A stretch of 64,000 bases of DNA from Aspidiotus rigidus (lineage: Eukaryota; Arthropoda; Insecta; Hemiptera; Diaspididae). The stretch is from contig JAVHKY010000067.1 of NCBI GenBank assembly GCA_035079385.1, positions 1,231,761 to 1,295,760 of the forward strand, read 5' to 3'. Shown one piece after another: positions 34,498-45,395 of the stretch (positions are counted from its first letter, which is position 1; each line of letters starts with the position of its first letter). The translations under genes and the position numbers were made by a program. The notes beneath the pieces are model-generated. The model searched no databases and had not been told where the DNA came from. It worked only from the letters and a program-made list of their open reading frames with translations.

Positions 34498-34671
34498 ATC
34501 CAGAAAGAAGAATGCGTAAAGGATCTTCTAAAAAGATGGCATCCAACTATCAGAGAAGATATTAAGAGCGAGATTGAAAGTGTACAACAAAATATCAACG
34601 ATAAAAAAAACGAAATTGAAAAATTGGAAATTAAAAGAATTAGATTAGAAATTGAACTAAAAGAATACTAA
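34498..34671 (+). other. Coiled-coil-like open tail joined to the Helitron fragment
   Basis: In the frame +1 to the Helitron block, codons run open from after a TAG at 34495-34497 to TAA at 34669-34671. They read as KEECVKDLLKRWHPTIRED, then a charged helix with regular Ile/Leu spacing (IESVQQ, NEIEKLEIKRIRLEIELKEY). It resembles the C-terminal coiled coils seen in many transposon DNA-binding proteins, but I cannot assign a family. It could be the end of another element or a gene piece captured by the Helitron. Confidence 0.35.
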
Positions 34672-34734
34672 TAATAAATAAATATTAAGAATTTTGAAAA
34701 TAATTTGAAATTTTATAATATTTAGCGGGCTTAC

Positions 34735-35030
34735 GGCTTGTATATGATAGAAGAGGGACTAGGAAAAATTTCAAATCTCGAGCTATATAATTATGATAGG
34801 AGGGGGACTTGGAAAAATTTCGACTCTCGAGCCATATATAATAGGAAGGGGACTTCGAATAATTTCAACTCTCGAGCTATATATGATAGGAGAGGGACAG
34901 AAAAATTTCGACTAATTGAGCCATATATGAGAGGAGAGGATATATGGCAGGAGAGTCGAAATTTTTTCAAGTCCCCCATAATTATAGCTCGAGATTCGAG
35001 AAAAATGTAGACTCTCAAACTATATTATAC
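34735..35030 (+). repeat. Array of the ~45-base unit, array 3, last unit inverted
   Basis: Five to six units with TATATGATAGGAGGGGGACTT and GGAAAAATTTCGACTCTCGAGC parts in plus orientation. The final unit (about 34950-35000) is inverted (GAAATTTTTTCAAGTCCCCC). Opposite orientation to arrays 1 and 2. Confidence 0.8.
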
Positions 35031-36544
35031 TAGGCTCATAATAGGTCTGGACCTTCTTTATACTACCTTTCTCTAGGTCTAGGCTTCCTTGAATCTCAAT
35101 ACCAAATCCCATATGACTCATAAAACAGTTTCCCTGTGTTCCTCGTTTAACTTCGTCAAGGAAGCCGTAGTTTTTTCACTTAATTTTTTACCTTGATTCT
35201 TAATGATTTCTTCATATTTTCTGATTTGTAGTACCTATTCATTCACCTCTGTTATACTCTTTCGTTTTCGACCATTTTTATTCGCCATAATTACTCTAAT
35301 AATTTTCAATTTCGTTTCGGCTCGGTTGGTCTGTTGTTGTTTATCGCTTTCATTGCCTTAGACTTTCATTTCTGCTTACTTTTCTCTGTTCCTTCAAATT
35401 CAGATGCCATTTCTCGTTCTTTCAGCACTTCGCTTGTTTACCTTCGTCTCTCTCTGTCGCTTTTGGTTTTCCACACCCACTTTCTTTTCAACAAAAAACC
35501 GGTCTCATGAAGGTTCAGAAGGATAACTGTCGTCCGGTGTCCTTATTTCGGCACGTTGTTCAAAAGGAAGCGGGGAAGAGCTTGGACCAAGTTTAAGAAA
35601 TGTGAAAAATTCCTTGCACCATTGTCCTCGAATAATTTCGATCTTCCAGCTATACAATACATAATATGAGAGGGAGAGTTGGAGACCCTCTGCCTCTAAC
35701 GTGTTCGAGAGTATCAACTTTACGTTTTTGATTGAAACTTGTCGATCGTGTGACAGACCAGATTTGTACTATCGCTGTTCGCATTATCTTGGGACTTTCC
35801 CAAGTTTCTCTCGACTATCGTGAACAGACCGGGCGTGATTGAATGAGGCACTTGAATTCTGTAGCTAGAGCAAACGACATGATTGTGCGTTGTTCGTAGA
35901 ACTAGAGAAAAGTGAATTTGCATTTTTAGTAGATGGCTTAGGCCTATTTTCAAAATTAGGTGAGTTTCATGAATAAAATAAGTTCGTGCGAACTAAATTC
36001 TTTTCGTATGTGAATTTTCAAGTTTCGCAATCATTTAAATCCAGAGAGAAGAAGCTTAATTCTCATTGAGAAACATTTTCTTTCATTCCGGAGTCGTCAG
36101 TCGTACTATCAGTAACGCTTATACACGATTTAATCGTTCCGGAGTTATCACCACGTGCTTCATTCGATCACTGCGCGGTCATCTGCAGTAGCGACGAGAA
36201 GTCCAACCTCCACAAGCTGTGATTCTCCAAAAGTATCACTATTTTTTAAAATATATTTAACTTAGTATTCGTATCTCCAAGTTGGTGTAATTATGTATTT
36301 ACAAAGTACTCATCACATCGAGTGGGAGTCGTTATCGCTAAGCTCTAAAGAGCACTCATCCGGTGCGATATGGAACTGATTGGAGACTCTGGATGAAATT
36401 TTTCTTTTTGTAATGATGGTGTAAATTATAGGAGGGAACTGAGAACGAAAGCCAGGATACCGTCTTCGTATTTCGAAGCGTGATGCCTTGACACTCACTC
36501 AGATGTAAGGGAAAGGGAAACCCAATAGTTTTTTTTTGTTTTCT
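35031..36544. other. No gene seen
   Basis: AT-rich non-coding DNA. An isolated half unit of the ~45-base repeat (TTTCGATCTTCCAGCTATA) lies near 35636-35656. No domain or RNA gene recognised. Confidence 0.4.
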
Positions 36545-36787
36545 CATGGTGTCCACTTTTTCTCTGAAATGAGCTTTTCCATGACTTTTCCCTGACTTTT
36601 TCAGGTTTTTCCAGACCATAATCTCCATTGAAAAGCAAAAAAAAAAAAAGGAAAAAAAAAAAAATAAAAACTTCTTAGCTCGAACTTTTTTGACGTATTT
36701 CAAAAAATTCCTTGACTTTGGGTGAAATTCCCAAAATACCCTGACTTTTCCCTGACTTCCAGATTTTCCAGACAAGTGGACACCCTG
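36545..36787. mobile_element. hAT-like MITE with CAGGGTGTCCAC ends
   Basis: Ends are CATGGTGTCCACTT at 36545 and, inverted, AAGTGGACACCCTG at 36774-36787. Subterminal copies of CTTTTCCCTGACTTTTTCAG and CCAGA are arranged as in the widespread invertebrate short elements of this type. The middle is an A-rich tract (36637-36665). CAG..CTG ends are typical of hAT elements. A clean 8-base target duplication is not visible. Open frames through it (rich in GKSGK/KVR) are artefacts of the CCCTGACTTTTC repeats. Confidence 0.6.
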
Positions 36788-38736
36788 TTTCTCTTCGTGT
36801 TTGGGTCGAGAGTGTGGAAATATTTCTTATCTCATTTGCCTTTAATTGATACCTCTCGTCAATGTGTCGGAATTTTATTCGGATATTCGTCCTAAGATTA
36901 CTGAGAAATCTGTCCATGTTTTGCCTAAATTTTTCTCCGCACGTGTCCTTCTTGGTGATTTCACGTCTCTATTGAGGCAGGTTCACCCCGAGGATTGGAG
37001 CAAGGTTACCACGACTTGTCCGGGGATGTTGAAGTTCTAAATGAGGTTGTGAGTTTGAAGACCTCCTATCTTTCTTTTTTTTTTACCATCGAATATAGGA
37101 AACGATGCTCATCCTTCGACAAAGCGGAAGCAGTTAAATTTAGTGTTGGTTCTTGGATCACAACAATCGATATATCCTTAAACAAGTAATTAACGTATTT
37201 ACTTTCGAATTAAAATCTGCCGTCCTCATTTTTCCACAGTCTAATTCATCAAAATCGTCCTTCAACTTAGATTTTAAATTTTCATAGCCTGTTATACCTC
37301 GAATGGACTCTCATCGTCGACTCCGCTAAAGCTCGTTCTGAAAAACTTTTCGTCGTACAATACGAATAAGGAAAGATTTATAATTTGTTTCCTCCAAGTT
37401 GTAATCAAGAGTCATTAAATCTTGAATGAGTTAGTTTTCCTGTTATGCAATGGAGTTTGCATCTTAATCGAGCTTGAAATTTTCGCGACATCTTTTTAAC
37501 GAAAACAATTGACTAAAATTAACGAAGCACTTTTCGCAATTACCGAGTTGTACAACGTGAAAGGCGATTTTGCAGACATTACCGCATCGTCTGTCTAGAG
37601 ACATTAAATTATAAATAAAATTTCAACCTCATTCGCAAGTACAGTAATACTGAAGATAAGGAAAGAAGAAGAAGAAAAAAAAAGCTTATTACGAAAAAAG
37701 AAACATCTCGATATAATATATTTTGCATTTTATACAAATGTCTCGGATGCAGAGAGCGCCATTAATCTCGTTATAAAATTCAGTTCTTGGAATTTGAGCA
37801 CGTATCCTTATAGTCATTCGTTTCAATAATGTCCGCGTGTGATTCCAGAATGGCTAATATTTTTTTTATCTCTCGTAAATAGTGTATGCAGGGAAGAAAA
37901 TTGTAAGCTTCGGAAACTTGAGGAGAGTATAAAAAAAAAAAAAAGGGCGAAAAGAAAGTCACGTGAATATTTTAGAGATACGAGGTACTTTTCAGGTAGG
38001 TAGGTGTACATAGAAGTACCATATAACGCGATCAACATACCTTTAGCGGATATGCAAATTTTTTCTCCTGGCCGACAATATTTCCTTTCATCTTTCCCTT
38101 CTTTTATATTATGCATCTTTTTTGCTTCTGTACACGCTCTTACTCTTCGTTTATTCGCTTTCATTTTTCTCGCTGAGAAAAATTATGAAAGTAATACTTC
38201 GTTCGTTTATTTAAATGAATGAAATTATAAATATTGAAATACCATACTCTGCTGAGTTATTTTATACTCGATTGTCAGTTCTAGCACGAACATTTCATCT
38301 CCTCCAACCTTATCACGACGTAGGGGGTGTACCTTCGAACGCGGAAAAAAAAATTAAGAACCTTTAACAAGGTGCCGAGTGAAGATATTAGAGTAAATTT
38401 ACAGGAGTATTGGATGAGATGACATCTGAATTTTTTTTTTCTCACCCTTCTTTGTCATTATTAATAACGAAGTTGATGTCGTCTTCCCAGCTTTTAGAGT
38501 TTATTCTATGTACAGGAGAGAAAAGAGAGTAACATAAGAGGGAAACATTTTCTTCCCAAAAAATATACAGTACGCGTGTAACTTTGTTTGCTGACAGAAA
38601 AATATTCGTAAAGATACAAGGACCATCCGCAATCGGTTCTGTTCGTTTGACATTCAAACTGATGAAAAAATAAGGCAATACATTGCGTAGAAGTACGTAT
38701 TTTTCAGGTTTGACGTTTTTCCGATCATATATTCAT

Positions 38737-38737
<1 letters not shown>
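36788..38737. other. No convincing gene
   Basis: A frame at 36846-37040 has an ATG-less start and a plausible composition (ITEKSVHVLPKFFSARVLLG) but no recognised domain or splice context. The rest is AT-rich, with an A/G-rich patch at 37655-37690. Confidence 0.35.
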
Positions 38738-38769
<32 letters not shown>

Positions 38770-39613
38770 TAGGGAGCTATGCGACTATGCATACGGGTCA
38801 TCAGCTCCATTTAATCTTTAATTGTACAAAGTTGTTATTAGATGGCTTAAGGTTATCACAGTAATTTGTAGAAGTAAGTGGAGCGGAGGTAATTGAGGGA
38901 ATTTTCGATGGTTTCAGAGTTGTTGGATAGAGCGGAGGTGATAGATAAGGGAACGTTGTAGGCGGATCGTTGATTTTGGAGGACGGGACATGAGAAGAGA
39001 TGTTGAACGGTGAGGTTATCTAATTGGCAGTAGTTACATGACGGCGGGGCGTGAAGTCGTAAGAGGAGGTAAGAGTGGGTGAGTCGGGATGACCTCTTCA
39101 TGACGGCAGTTTCTATTTGAAGAGGACCATGGAATAGGGAGACTCTTGATTGATCTTAGTTTGTTAAGGTATTGTTTTTCCCAAAGGTTATGCCAAGAAG
39201 TTAGTATTTTAGAACGGTAATATTTTTGAAGGTCGTATACTGGTGAATGAGCTGGGTCAGTAATTTTTGGTAAGAGGGTGGAGTTCTTGGCCGCACGGTC
39301 AACGTTTTCATGTTCGGGGTGATCGATGTGACCCGGAATCCAGATGAAGGTGACTGATGATTTGATAGAGGTTAGCGTGTGGAGAATGACGTGAATGCGT
39401 TGAGTGATGGGGTTGTTCGAATGAGGATCTTGTAGAGACATGAGGGAGGAAAGTGAGTCGGACAGTAAGATATAGTTGAGTCTGGGAGGGCGTTGAGTAA
39501 GGGTCGAGAGACAAGAACGAATAGCACTCAGCTCAGCTGTAAAAACAGAGGCAGTGTTTCTTAAGCGATAGGCCGTAGTTTTGTCTTGGATGGAGTACGC
39601 GTAGCCTGTTTTA
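38738..39613 (-). pseudogene. LINE copy E, 3' part: RNase H, finger and poly(A) tail
   Basis: A 30-base T run (38738-38767) is the poly(A) tail of a minus-strand element. The 3' UTR adjoining it ends TAGCTCCCTAAT, like copy A (TAGCTCGTTAATT). Coding from 39610 reads QNKTGYAYSIQDK, TAELSAIRSC, LLSDSLSSL, FIWIPGHIDHPEHENVDRA (RNase H minus its first block), then after a frameshift near 39100 LTHSYLLLRLHAP and a finger CNYCQLDNLTVQHLFSC (about 39045-38995), ending at a stop at 38856. The first RNase H block (TDGSK) lies beyond the 1.9-kb insertion, at 41.6 kb. Confidence 0.8.
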
Positions 39614-40421
39614 TTTTGACATGTTCCATGTCTTTTCTCTCGCCAGACCCCGATTTTGAAACTCGCGAGTACCCCCCCCCCCCCCGTCAAGAGAAATCTC
39701 TACCCAGTGGGTGATTCAGAAATTCGCGAGTACACCCCGCGTAATAATAATAATCAATAATAAATAAATAAATAAATAAATAATTAAATAATTAAATAAA
39801 TAAATAATTAAATAATTAAATAAATAAATAATTAAATAATTAAATAAATAAATAATTAAATAATTAAATAATTAATATAATTAATAATTAGAAAATGTCT
39901 ACCCCGTGGGTGATTCAGAAATTCGCGAGTACACCCGCGTAATAATAATAAATAATTAATTAATTAATTAATTAAATATTAAATAATTAAATCATTAATT
40001 AAATAAATAAATGAATAAATAATTAAATAATCAATATAATTAATAATTAGTAAATCTCTACCCCTTGGGTGATGCAGAAATTCGCGAGTACACCCCGCGT
40101 AATAATAATAAATAATTAATTAATTAATTAATTAATTAATTATTAAATAATTAAATAAATAAATAAATAATTAATATTTAAATAATTAATATAATTAAAT
40201 AATTAAATAAATAAAAAATTAAATAATTAATATAATTAATAATTAGAAAATCTCTACCCCTTGGATGATTTGACATGTTCCATGTCTTTTCTCTCGCCAG
40301 ACCCCGATTTTGAAACTCGCGAGTACACCCCCCTCCCCCCCCCCCCGTGAAGAGAAATCTCTACCCAGTGGGTGATTCAGAAATTCGCGAGTACACCCCG
40401 CGTAATAATAATAATCAATAA

Positions 40422-40470
<49 letters not shown>

Positions 40471-41530
40471 AAATAATTAAATAAATAAATAATTAAATAA
40501 TTAAATAATTAAATAAATAAATAATTAAATAATTATATAAATAAATAATTAAATAAATAAATAATTAAATAATTAAATAATTGAATAATTAAATAAATAA
40601 ATAATTAAATAAATAAATAATTAAATAAATAAATAATTAAATAATTAATATAATTGATATTAGAAAATTTCCTAAGTCCCTCTTCGTATCATATATGGCT
40701 GGATAGTCGAAATTTTTCCAAGTCCCCTAGACTTGAATTGTCTCATACCATTCCAATACAATAGCGAGACAGGGGGCGAACGAGCGGAGCGAGTTCGCGC
40801 TACCTCATCTTTCTCAAAGAAGACTTGAACTTTCTCAAACCATTCCAATACAACAGCGAGATCGCTCGTTCGCCCCACCGAAAGTTGATACCTCAAAATA
40901 TAGAACACCCACAATTACCTCAAAATATTTCTCATACAAGACTTATACGACGCCAAGATAGGTAAAGGGGTAAACGAATAATATCTCACGAACACTTGAC
41001 CTAGTACAAGAATTAATAATAAATAAATAAATAAATAAATAAATGAATAAATAAATAAATAAATAATATTAAATAATTAAATAATTAAATATTTAAATAA
41101 TTGAATAATTAAACAATTAAATAAATAAAGGCTGGATAGTCGAAATTTTTCCAAGTCCCCTACACTTGAATTGTCACATACCATTCCAATACAACAGCGA
41201 GACAGGGGGCGAACGAGCGGAGCGAGTTCGCGCTACCTCATATTTCTCAAAAAAGACTTGAATTTTCTCATACCATTCCAATACAACAGCGAGATCGCTC
41301 GTTCGCCCCACCGAAAGTTGATATCTCAAAATATAGAACACCCACAATTACCTCAAAATATTTCTCATACAAGACTTATACGACGCCAAGATAGGTAAAG
41401 GGGTAAACGAATAATATCTCACGAACACTTGACCTAGTAGAAGCCTAGACTGAAATATTTCATGATGACTGATAAAATATAAAAGACATGGAACATGATT
41501 TTCATTTATTTGGCTATGCCAGAAAATTTT
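39614..41530 (-). repeat. 2-kb module, copy 2, inverted, inside LINE copy E
   Basis: Inverted relative to 24891-27096 with the same ends: TTTTGACATGTTCCATGTC at 39614 and TTGGCTATGCCAGAAAATTTT near 41510-41530. It has two tandem units (starting, in minus sense, near 41440 and 41005) instead of three. At the other end, a GTGATTCAGAAATTCGCGAG block followed by A/T microsatellite is repeated four times (about 39707, 39908, 40066, 40369), and a second CATGTTCCATGTC boundary lies inside at 40276. It splits the LINE RNase H domain between its TDGSK block and NKTGYAY. Non-coding. Confidence 0.75.
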
Positions 41531-42800
41531 ACGAATTAGCCGTTTAATCAACTCGGCGTAATGAGGTACAAACAAAATGCTTGCTTTGATGGGGCACATT
41601 TTTTTGTTTTGGAGCCATCAGTGTAACATATTACATGGTCGGGGAATTCTGCTATAATTTCTGAGACAAGTTTTCGGTAGGCAGTGTTGTTTGAGTTTGG
41701 AATATTTGTGAGATCGAATCTGATAGTTGGAGGGGTGAATAGCCGTGGAGGAATGGATGATTTAATAGGAAGGAGGGGATTGAATTTTGGATTAAAGTCG
41801 AGATACGGTTTCAGAGAGCTATGGTATTTGGAGGGAAGGAGGAAGCGGTGTCAGTGAGAAGTTCGGGAAATTGAGCTGAGGATGCAAGGAAGTTGGCAGT
41901 TAATACTAGTGTGCGAAAGTGAAGAGGAAGGTCGGCTGCTTCAGCACAGAGGCTGAGATTTGGACTAGTGCGGAATGCTCCAAGGGAGATTCTGAGAGCT
42001 GTTGATTGAACAGTGTTTAATAATTTAAGGGATGACTTGTTTGACTGGTAGTAGATCGGGGAGCCGTAATCTAATTGGGAACGGATGAGACTTTTGTATA
42101 GTTGGAGAAGTAATTTTCGGTTGCATCCCAGACGGGGGTGAGACAGATATTTGAGAATATTAGTGGCATTTAGACATTTGGCTTTGAGAAGTTTTATATG
42201 AGAGATCCAAGAAAGGTTGTGGTTGAAGGTGAGCCCCAAGAATTTATAAGAGTCAAGAATTTTGATTGAAAAGCCTTGAAGGAATAGAGGAGGTATTGAA
42301 ATTTTTGGACGGCGGATTTTTCGGAATATAACAAGACCAGTTTTGCTCGATGAGAAGCGAAAACCACGGTCTGAGGCCCACGTGGATATTTTATCCAAAG
42401 TTTCTTGGAGGAGTCGTGATGCTCGATGAGGGTTTGAAAATTTAAGAGAAATACTGTAGTCATCGGCGAAAAGGCGTTGTGTAAGTGGAAAGGATGAACA
42501 ATTAGTGATATCATTTATAGCTATCAAAAAAAGTGGGACACTCCAGACTTCACCTTGTGGGACGCCGTTTTGGATGGTGTGGTGAGAAGAGAGGTGATTT
42601 TCGATCCTAACGGTTATGGACCTGTCGTACAGGAAACTCTGTAGAAGTTTTGGGAGGTTGCCTCTGAGGCCTATGGAGTGGAGTTTTTGACAAATGTAAT
42701 GGCGCCATACTCTGGGAAAAGCCTGTTGAAGGCCAAAGAAAATAGTGTAGAGTGCAGAATTTTCGTTTTTTGCGTCGGTAATTAGTTGTTATTTGGTATT
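41531..42800 (-). pseudogene. LINE copy E, 5' part: reverse transcriptase palm and thumb
   Basis: The best-kept RT of this family. Minus-strand reading is open from about 42790 to a stop at 41811: GLQQAFPRVWRHYIC (region A equivalent, catalytic Asp replaced in the F.D.. position), NGVPQGEVWSVPLFLIAI (region B), LFADDYSISLKF (FADD active site, about 42450), KTGLVIFRKIRRPKISIPP, FLGLTFNHNLSWISHIKLLK, LYKSLIRSQLDYGSPIYY, FRTSPNLSLCAEAADLPLHF. After a frameshift near 41815 a linker leads to VICYTDGSK, the first RNase H block (41640-41608). The endonuclease and ORF1 are missing, so the copy is 5'-truncated near 42800. The downstream half is at 38738-39613. Confidence 0.85.
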
Positions 42801-43160
42801 CAGCCTTTATTTTATTCTTTTGTGAATATATTTGGGCTCGTCATCATTTTTCCGAATGTTAATTTCGCGGAATATTTGAATTTAGAAAAACTTCATTACG
42901 AAAAATTTTCGGGCGTCTTCAGTTTGCAGGCCAAAAGACTGGGAATCCAGAAAAAGAACCTTTTTGCGACCGGAGGAGTAATCGTCAAAACATTTTGAGA
43001 TGAAACAGACAAGGGCTACGTCATAACTTTGAGTGCAGGTTTCTACAGGATTCCTGTTGTCATCTCCAAACTGTACCCTAACTGTATCTTTCTTTCGATA
43101 ATTGTTTTTTTTTTTTGAAAGGAGTTTATTGTCTATGACTATAACTTATGAGGTACATTT
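42801..43160. other. No gene seen
   Basis: Boundary DNA between LINE copy E and a MITE. A 70-codon plus-strand frame (42786-42998) starts inside the LINE on the opposite strand and has no recognised domain. Confidence 0.35.
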
Positions 43161-43569
43161 CTGTCGTACAAAGTTAAATTGACGTATATCCAAATCGACG
43201 ATCAAGCAAACTGTATCTTTCGGATGATTCGTGCGAGTGTGTGAATCGTTATAACACACTACCACTACTTCATTAATGGAGAGCTCTAATTCTCGTAGGA
43301 TGAACATTTTACTCTGAATTGTGTTAAAATGAACGTTGGATATACGTCAAAATTTTGACGTACATCCAAACCACGATTTAAAGAAGCCAATATTGGAAAG
43401 AGGGATACTTGTATCGGAAAACTAGTATGATAATTGGATTTCTCATCGAAAAATCTTCTTAGTAACGCATATTTACATCTCAATTAGCCGTATTAATCTT
43501 ATTTTAAGAAAATAGAACTTCTTCCCGATCGTTGATTTGGATATACGTCAATCCAACTTTGTACGGCAG
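43161..43569. mobile_element. 409-base MITE with ~45-base terminal inverted repeats
   Basis: Left end CTGTCGTACAAAGTTAAATT followed by GACGTATATCCAAATCGACG; right end is the inverse with GATTTGGATATACGTCAATC and GTACGGCAG. An internal palindrome of the same motif (GGATATACGTCAAAATTTTG, then ACGTACATCC) lies near 43338-43370. No coding capacity. Target duplication not identified. Superfamily unknown to me. Confidence 0.7.
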
Positions 43570-43599
43570 ATCGTTAGTTTAAATTTTATATGGTTAGAA

Positions 43600-44790
43600 G
43601 TCAAAGTTGGGAATTAAACGTGTGTTAACGATAATGGTTGATGAGGGTGTTGATGAATTGAGGCGACGCATGCTGGGTTGAAGTCGGGAGCGGTTTGTAT
43701 TTGTGACCTGCGATGAGAAAAGGATGCTCATCGCCCACTAACAGGAACACCATTTCTCTCTGATTAGATATCCAATCAGAGGGAAATGGTATTCTTGCGC
43801 CAATGGGCAATGAGCATCTTTTTCTCATCGCAGGTCACATTTGACGCAGGAGTAGAGAAGATGCTGGATCGTTAGTCGCTGGTCGGGGCAGTGCGGGCAT
43901 GCTGGCGGATCGATTCAGTGGAAGATGTTTCCATGTGTTTCCCTTGTATGTCCCAGTAAAATTCGATTGATGCAGGTTTCCAGTAGGCGGTTGGAGTCGC
44001 AAGCGTTTCCAATGAGTGGCATCCAGTTAGTAACGTCTTTCTTGAAGTTTGATAGTTTGCTTGGTTATTGGTTCCATTTGGATTGCCACTGGTTGATGAG
44101 GAAGTCCTTGGTATTCGGGAGCGAATACTGATAGTAGGTTTTGTTCTGTTTCCTGGGCAGCAGAGTTGACGATTTCATTGGCTGGTATGTTTACGTAAGC
44201 TGGAATTCATATGAAGGTCACTTTGGTGCCAGTGGTGTGGTAGTAGTGGAGTAGGTGTTTGATGTGGCTTGTCACCGCGCAGTCTTGGGTGAGACGGCCA
44301 ATTTTTAGGAGGGATGTCTCGGAATCTGATAGTATTAGAAACTGTGATCTGATGGAAGTTGGGAGGTGTAAGAGGCAATGGTCATCAGTTCTGTTGTGGA
44401 TACACCGGAGATTGATGGAAGTGAGAAGGATTTTAGTTCAATGTCTATTAGGTAGGCAGCTCCACATTTTTTTTCTGTATTGGATCTATCTGTGAAACAG
44501 CAATCCCAGTCGGAGTAGTCCCCTAGTATGTGGTCCAGTTTCTCCGAACTCTTCTTTCATATTCCAAAGGGTTTGGGCTGGTAAGTTATTCCATGGTGGT
44601 TTGGAATTCGCGAGTAGTTGCCCTGTTTTCCGAGGAACGGCTGTAAGGGTAAGAGTGAGGATGTTAGTATGATTAAGGATTTAAGTGGGGAAGAATTGGA
44701 TGGGTTTGGTGGTGGAAGAGACTATGTTGGATTTAGTGCGGATACTGAGTGCTAGGTGAGTTGAGTGTATGGTACGATGTATATGAAGGG
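43600..44790 (-). pseudogene. Second RNase H LINE (family F), C-terminal part
   Basis: Minus-strand reading from about 44510: DCCFTDRSNTEKKCGAAYL, VSTTELMTIA, ILSDSETSLLKIG (frameshift before it), KVTFI stop IPAYVNIPANEIVNSAAQE, giving the RNase H acidic positions in TD, TEL, SDS and NEIV, although the usual WVPGH has become stop-IPAY. Then comes a finger PACPHCPDQRLTIQHLLYSC near 43900-43870. The stretch 44560-44790 is a degenerate linker. Coding resumes after a 138-base hairpin insertion as YKPLPTSTQHASPQF and stops near 43630. It differs clearly from the copy A-E family. The RT is absent. Confidence 0.7.
43702..43839. mobile_element. 138-base near-perfect hairpin inserted in LINE finger region
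   Basis: Starts TGTGACCTGCGATGAGAAAA and ends with the inverse TTTTCTCATCGCAGGTCACA. The arms are about 66 bases with few mismatches, and the loop has nearly none (turn near GATATCCAATC, 43768). It sits within ten codons after the LINE's zinc-finger cysteine, between coding pieces on either side. A very short foldback MITE is likely; an RNA copy would form a long stem. Confidence 0.75.
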
Positions 44791-45395
44791 GAGAGGCTGA
44801 CTTGGATAATCTTTGTTTCTAGGTATTCCAAGACTTTCTTTTGTGTTTTTTTAATAATTTTTCTCTGGTTGGATGTAATAAAAAAAAAAAAAAAAAGTCA
44901 AAGTATTTTTGCATTCCGAGCTAATGGCCCTAGTGTAGCTTAAAAACTCGTTAAACAAATGAAAAAAAAGAAAAAGAAAAATTCATATGTTCTTTGTTAC
45001 GCATGCGGACTTGGTTCTTGCGATTACTACTTGTGATTATGATTATTACTCGTATTTCGATTGTCGAAGTACATTTTTATTCATTTATTGTAAAATGCCG
45101 AATTCCTCGGTGATGAACGTTAATGAATTATTATTTATTAAATTATAAATATACATGACGGTTGCGGAAGCTCGGTCTTAGCCATCTCCTTCCGGTATTC
45201 GGTCGGTCGGATACTTGTTGAGAATTGACGGAAAACTGTCCCAGTGTAATTTGTGGCGACTACCTGAGGTGGCAAGAAACAAGACGATCGTGGACAAGTA
45301 TTGACTTGCTCATTATGAACAAACCCGATCTAATCCTACCTCATAACCACAAAATCATCTACCCACTTCTGCGTTTCTGGACAATGTCCGAAAAT
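44791..45395. other. No gene seen
   Basis: AT-rich, with an A run at 44880-44897 and A/G-rich stretch near 44965-44985. No domain recognised. Confidence 0.35.

Noticed and set aside
36356..36917. Frames rich in Gly-Lys-Ser repeats
   Set aside because: They are readings through the CCCTGACTTTTC repeats of the hAT-like MITE.
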